NCBI GenBank assembly: GCA_910587835.1
Contig: CAJUNQ010000013.1
Span: 48,179 to 112,178 of the forward strand
Length of the DNA stretch: 64,000 nucleotides
Reading direction: 5' to 3'
Source of the DNA: an uncultured Oscillospiraceae bacterium
Lineage (GTDB): Bacteria > Bacillota > Clostridia > Oscillospirales > Acutalibacteraceae
Shown here: positions 63,115 to 64,000 of the stretch, piece by piece
How positions within the stretch are numbered: position 1 is the first letter of the stretch
How the letters are laid out: every line of letters starts with the position of its first letter
Made by a program: the position numbers and the translations under genes
The notes under the pieces: generated by a model
The model's database searches: none
Told to the model about the DNA's origin: nothing
The model's input: the letters and a program-made list of their open reading frames with translations, nothing else

Positions 63115-63288
63115 ATGCCATATTTCAAAGTCAGGGAGATGCTACATTATTCAGAGAAAACGATCCTCCGATACCACAAAAAGGAAATTGCCCAGCTAAA
63201 CCAGCTTTTAGAAGAAAAAAGTATATCCGCCTCCTTGACACGAGGCCCATTCCATCGGCTTTTCTTTGGTTATGCTGGACCATTGTAG
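63115..63288 (+). CDS. 57-residue hypothetical protein or fragment
   Basis: An ATG frame of 57 codons with a helical first half (VREMLHYSEKTILRYHKKEIAQLNQLLEE), possibly a coiled coil. No clear ribosome-binding site or family is recognised. Lying between transposase and integrase remnants, it may be the start of a broken mobile-element gene. Confidence 0.3.
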   Translation: MPYFKVREMLHYSEKTILRYHKKEIAQLNQLLEEKSISASLTRGPFHRLFFGYAGPL

Positions 63289-63470
63289 GGGGGATCTTTT
63301 CCCATTTAAAAATTAATTTTCAAGCCCTATTCAGTGTTGCAAACGTCCCTAGGGTTTACCGGCGTTGTGGGGGCGCTAAATACTGAATATTCTGAGATAT
63401 CACAAGGCTTATCAGCGCACAGCAAAGGCGCAGAAGCTCCTAAATATTGACCTTATTTATTATGCCATAA

Positions 63471-63644
63471 GGGCACACATTCGCGACAACGGCATTACAA
63501 AATGGAGTAGACGTAAAAACCGTCAGCAGTATGCTGGGCCACTACGACGCAGGCTTCACGCTGAGAACCTACACCCACGCCACCCGCCAAAAGCAGGAGC
63601 AGGCCGCTGAGAAGATGGGAAATTTTATGAACCAGGTCAGATAA
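63471..63644 (+). pseudogene. C-terminal fragment of a tyrosine recombinase/integrase
   Basis: The frame reads GHTFATTALQNGVDVKTVSS then MLGHYDAGFTLRTYTHATRQ and ends at a stop. This is the C-terminal catalytic end of phage/ICE integrases: HTFAT box, LGH histidine and the YTH tyrosine nucleophile. The preceding codons are broken (a stop lies directly before GGG, where LR is expected), so the Arg of the HxxR box is lost. The catalytic N-terminal two thirds are absent. It is a remnant of a mobile element. Confidence 0.8.
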
Positions 63645-63663
63645 AAGTGGGGCAAGAACCGCA

Positions 63664-63703
63664 AAACGGCTGGAACTTCCTCTCCAGAAGTTTCCAGCCG
63701 TTT
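63664..63703 (+). terminator. hairpin downstream of the integrase fragment
   Basis: AAACGGCTGGAA pairs with TTCCAGCCGTTT; the inner part (CTTC/GAAG) also pairs. It is 20 bases after the stop. Confidence 0.55.
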
Positions 63704-63827
63704 CCGCTTATTTCGGCGTGTGGGGTGAGCACGCGCCAGTGGCGCGTTGACGCGAACCGACCGAGCTGACAGGCGAGACCATGGTGTGGGTCAGCCCCAA
63801 TTTTTGAAGGCTCCCAAGACAAAACAA

Positions 63828-63858
63828 AAACCCCGCAGACCGCAGTCTTACGGGGTTT
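63828..63858 (-). terminator. terminator of the former tRNA-Thr gene
   Basis: AAACCCCG (63828-63835) pairs with CGGGGTTT (63851-63858), and on the minus strand it is followed by TTTTTGTTTT. It lies just past the 3' end of the tRNA-Thr fragment, as a tRNA terminator would. Confidence 0.65.
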
Positions 63859-63882
63859 GAGACTTGGCGAAGCCAACGTCTT

Positions 63883-63927
63883 TGGAGCTGCTATCCAGAT
63901 TCGAACTGGAGACCTCATCCTTACCAA
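63883..63927 (-). pseudogene. 3' half of tRNA-Thr (integration-site remnant)
   Basis: On the minus strand the sequence from TTGGTAAGGATG to the end TCCA gives the anticodon loop (GGT), the 3' side of the anticodon stem, the T arm TCCAG TTCGAAT CTGGA and the acceptor 3' strand AGCAGCT with CCA. The upstream bases do not pair with them (no AGCTGCT acceptor arm and a mismatched anticodon stem). This is the usual footprint of an element that integrates into the 3' end of a tRNA gene. The native terminator on the left suggests that foreign DNA lies on the right. Confidence 0.65.
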
Positions 63928-64000
63928 CACACTGAGATGTGTCCAAGCGGTGCTATCCGGCACTGTTTGGGCGTTTTTTGTACCAATATGGGTGGTCTAT

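Overview
The window looks like chromosomal DNA of a GC-rich, spore-forming gut Firmicute, most likely a Clostridia member of the Oscillospirales type. The main reasons are an adjacent spoIIGA-sigE pair, a SCIFF peptide precursor, two LplABC-type oligosaccharide importers, S-layer homology (SLH) proteins, strong TTGACA-17-TATAAT promoters, and many glycan and sugar genes. The taxonomic placement is an inference from gene content and composition.

Left part (1-20.4 kb), mostly minus strand: a glycan-use locus. It holds the start of a GH13_18-type phosphorylase, a P-loop kinase, several carbohydrate-ester or alpha/beta hydrolases (CE2-like SGNH, sialate O-acetylesterase type, three alpha/beta hydrolases), a polysaccharide deacetylase, a beta-lactamase-fold serine hydrolase, a complete importer (binding protein, two permeases, MsmX-type ATPase, plus a DUF624 protein), and a sugar-conversion operon (Gfo/Idh/MocA dehydrogenase, AGE-type epimerase, TIM-barrel isomerase, aldehyde dehydrogenase, hydrolase). 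The simplest reading is import and deacylation of an acylated oligosaccharide followed by oxidation or epimerisation of its sugars; the substrate cannot be read from sequence.

Middle (20.4-44 kb): a NIF3-like protein, a heterodimeric ABC exporter, a KDPG-aldolase-like/VOC fusion that lacks the Schiff-base lysine, a membrane AraC-type regulator, DegV, a second importer without its own ATPase, a stand-alone SCIFF gene, araD, a GH4 alpha-galactosidase, an Uma2-type nuclease, YebC, a flavodoxin-like protein, MntP and IlvE. Intergenic spaces carry several families of palindromic, MITE-like repeats.

Right part (44-64 kb): a 1666-residue secreted M60 (gluzincin) peptidase with a dockerin, followed directly by an SLH-anchored protein with a cohesin-like N-terminal domain, which together could form a minimal dockerin/cohesin surface display. 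Next come a small XRE regulator divergent from an unannotated 35-residue hydrophobic peptide, spoIIGA-sigE behind a promoter with 22-bp spacing, a GH78 alpha-L-rhamnosidase, tRNA-Gln and tRNA-Pro, and a lipoprotein/MBOAT/DHHW acylation cassette. The end holds a frameshifted SLH protein gene, transposase and integrase remnants, and a displaced 3' half of tRNA-Thr that marks an integration boundary.
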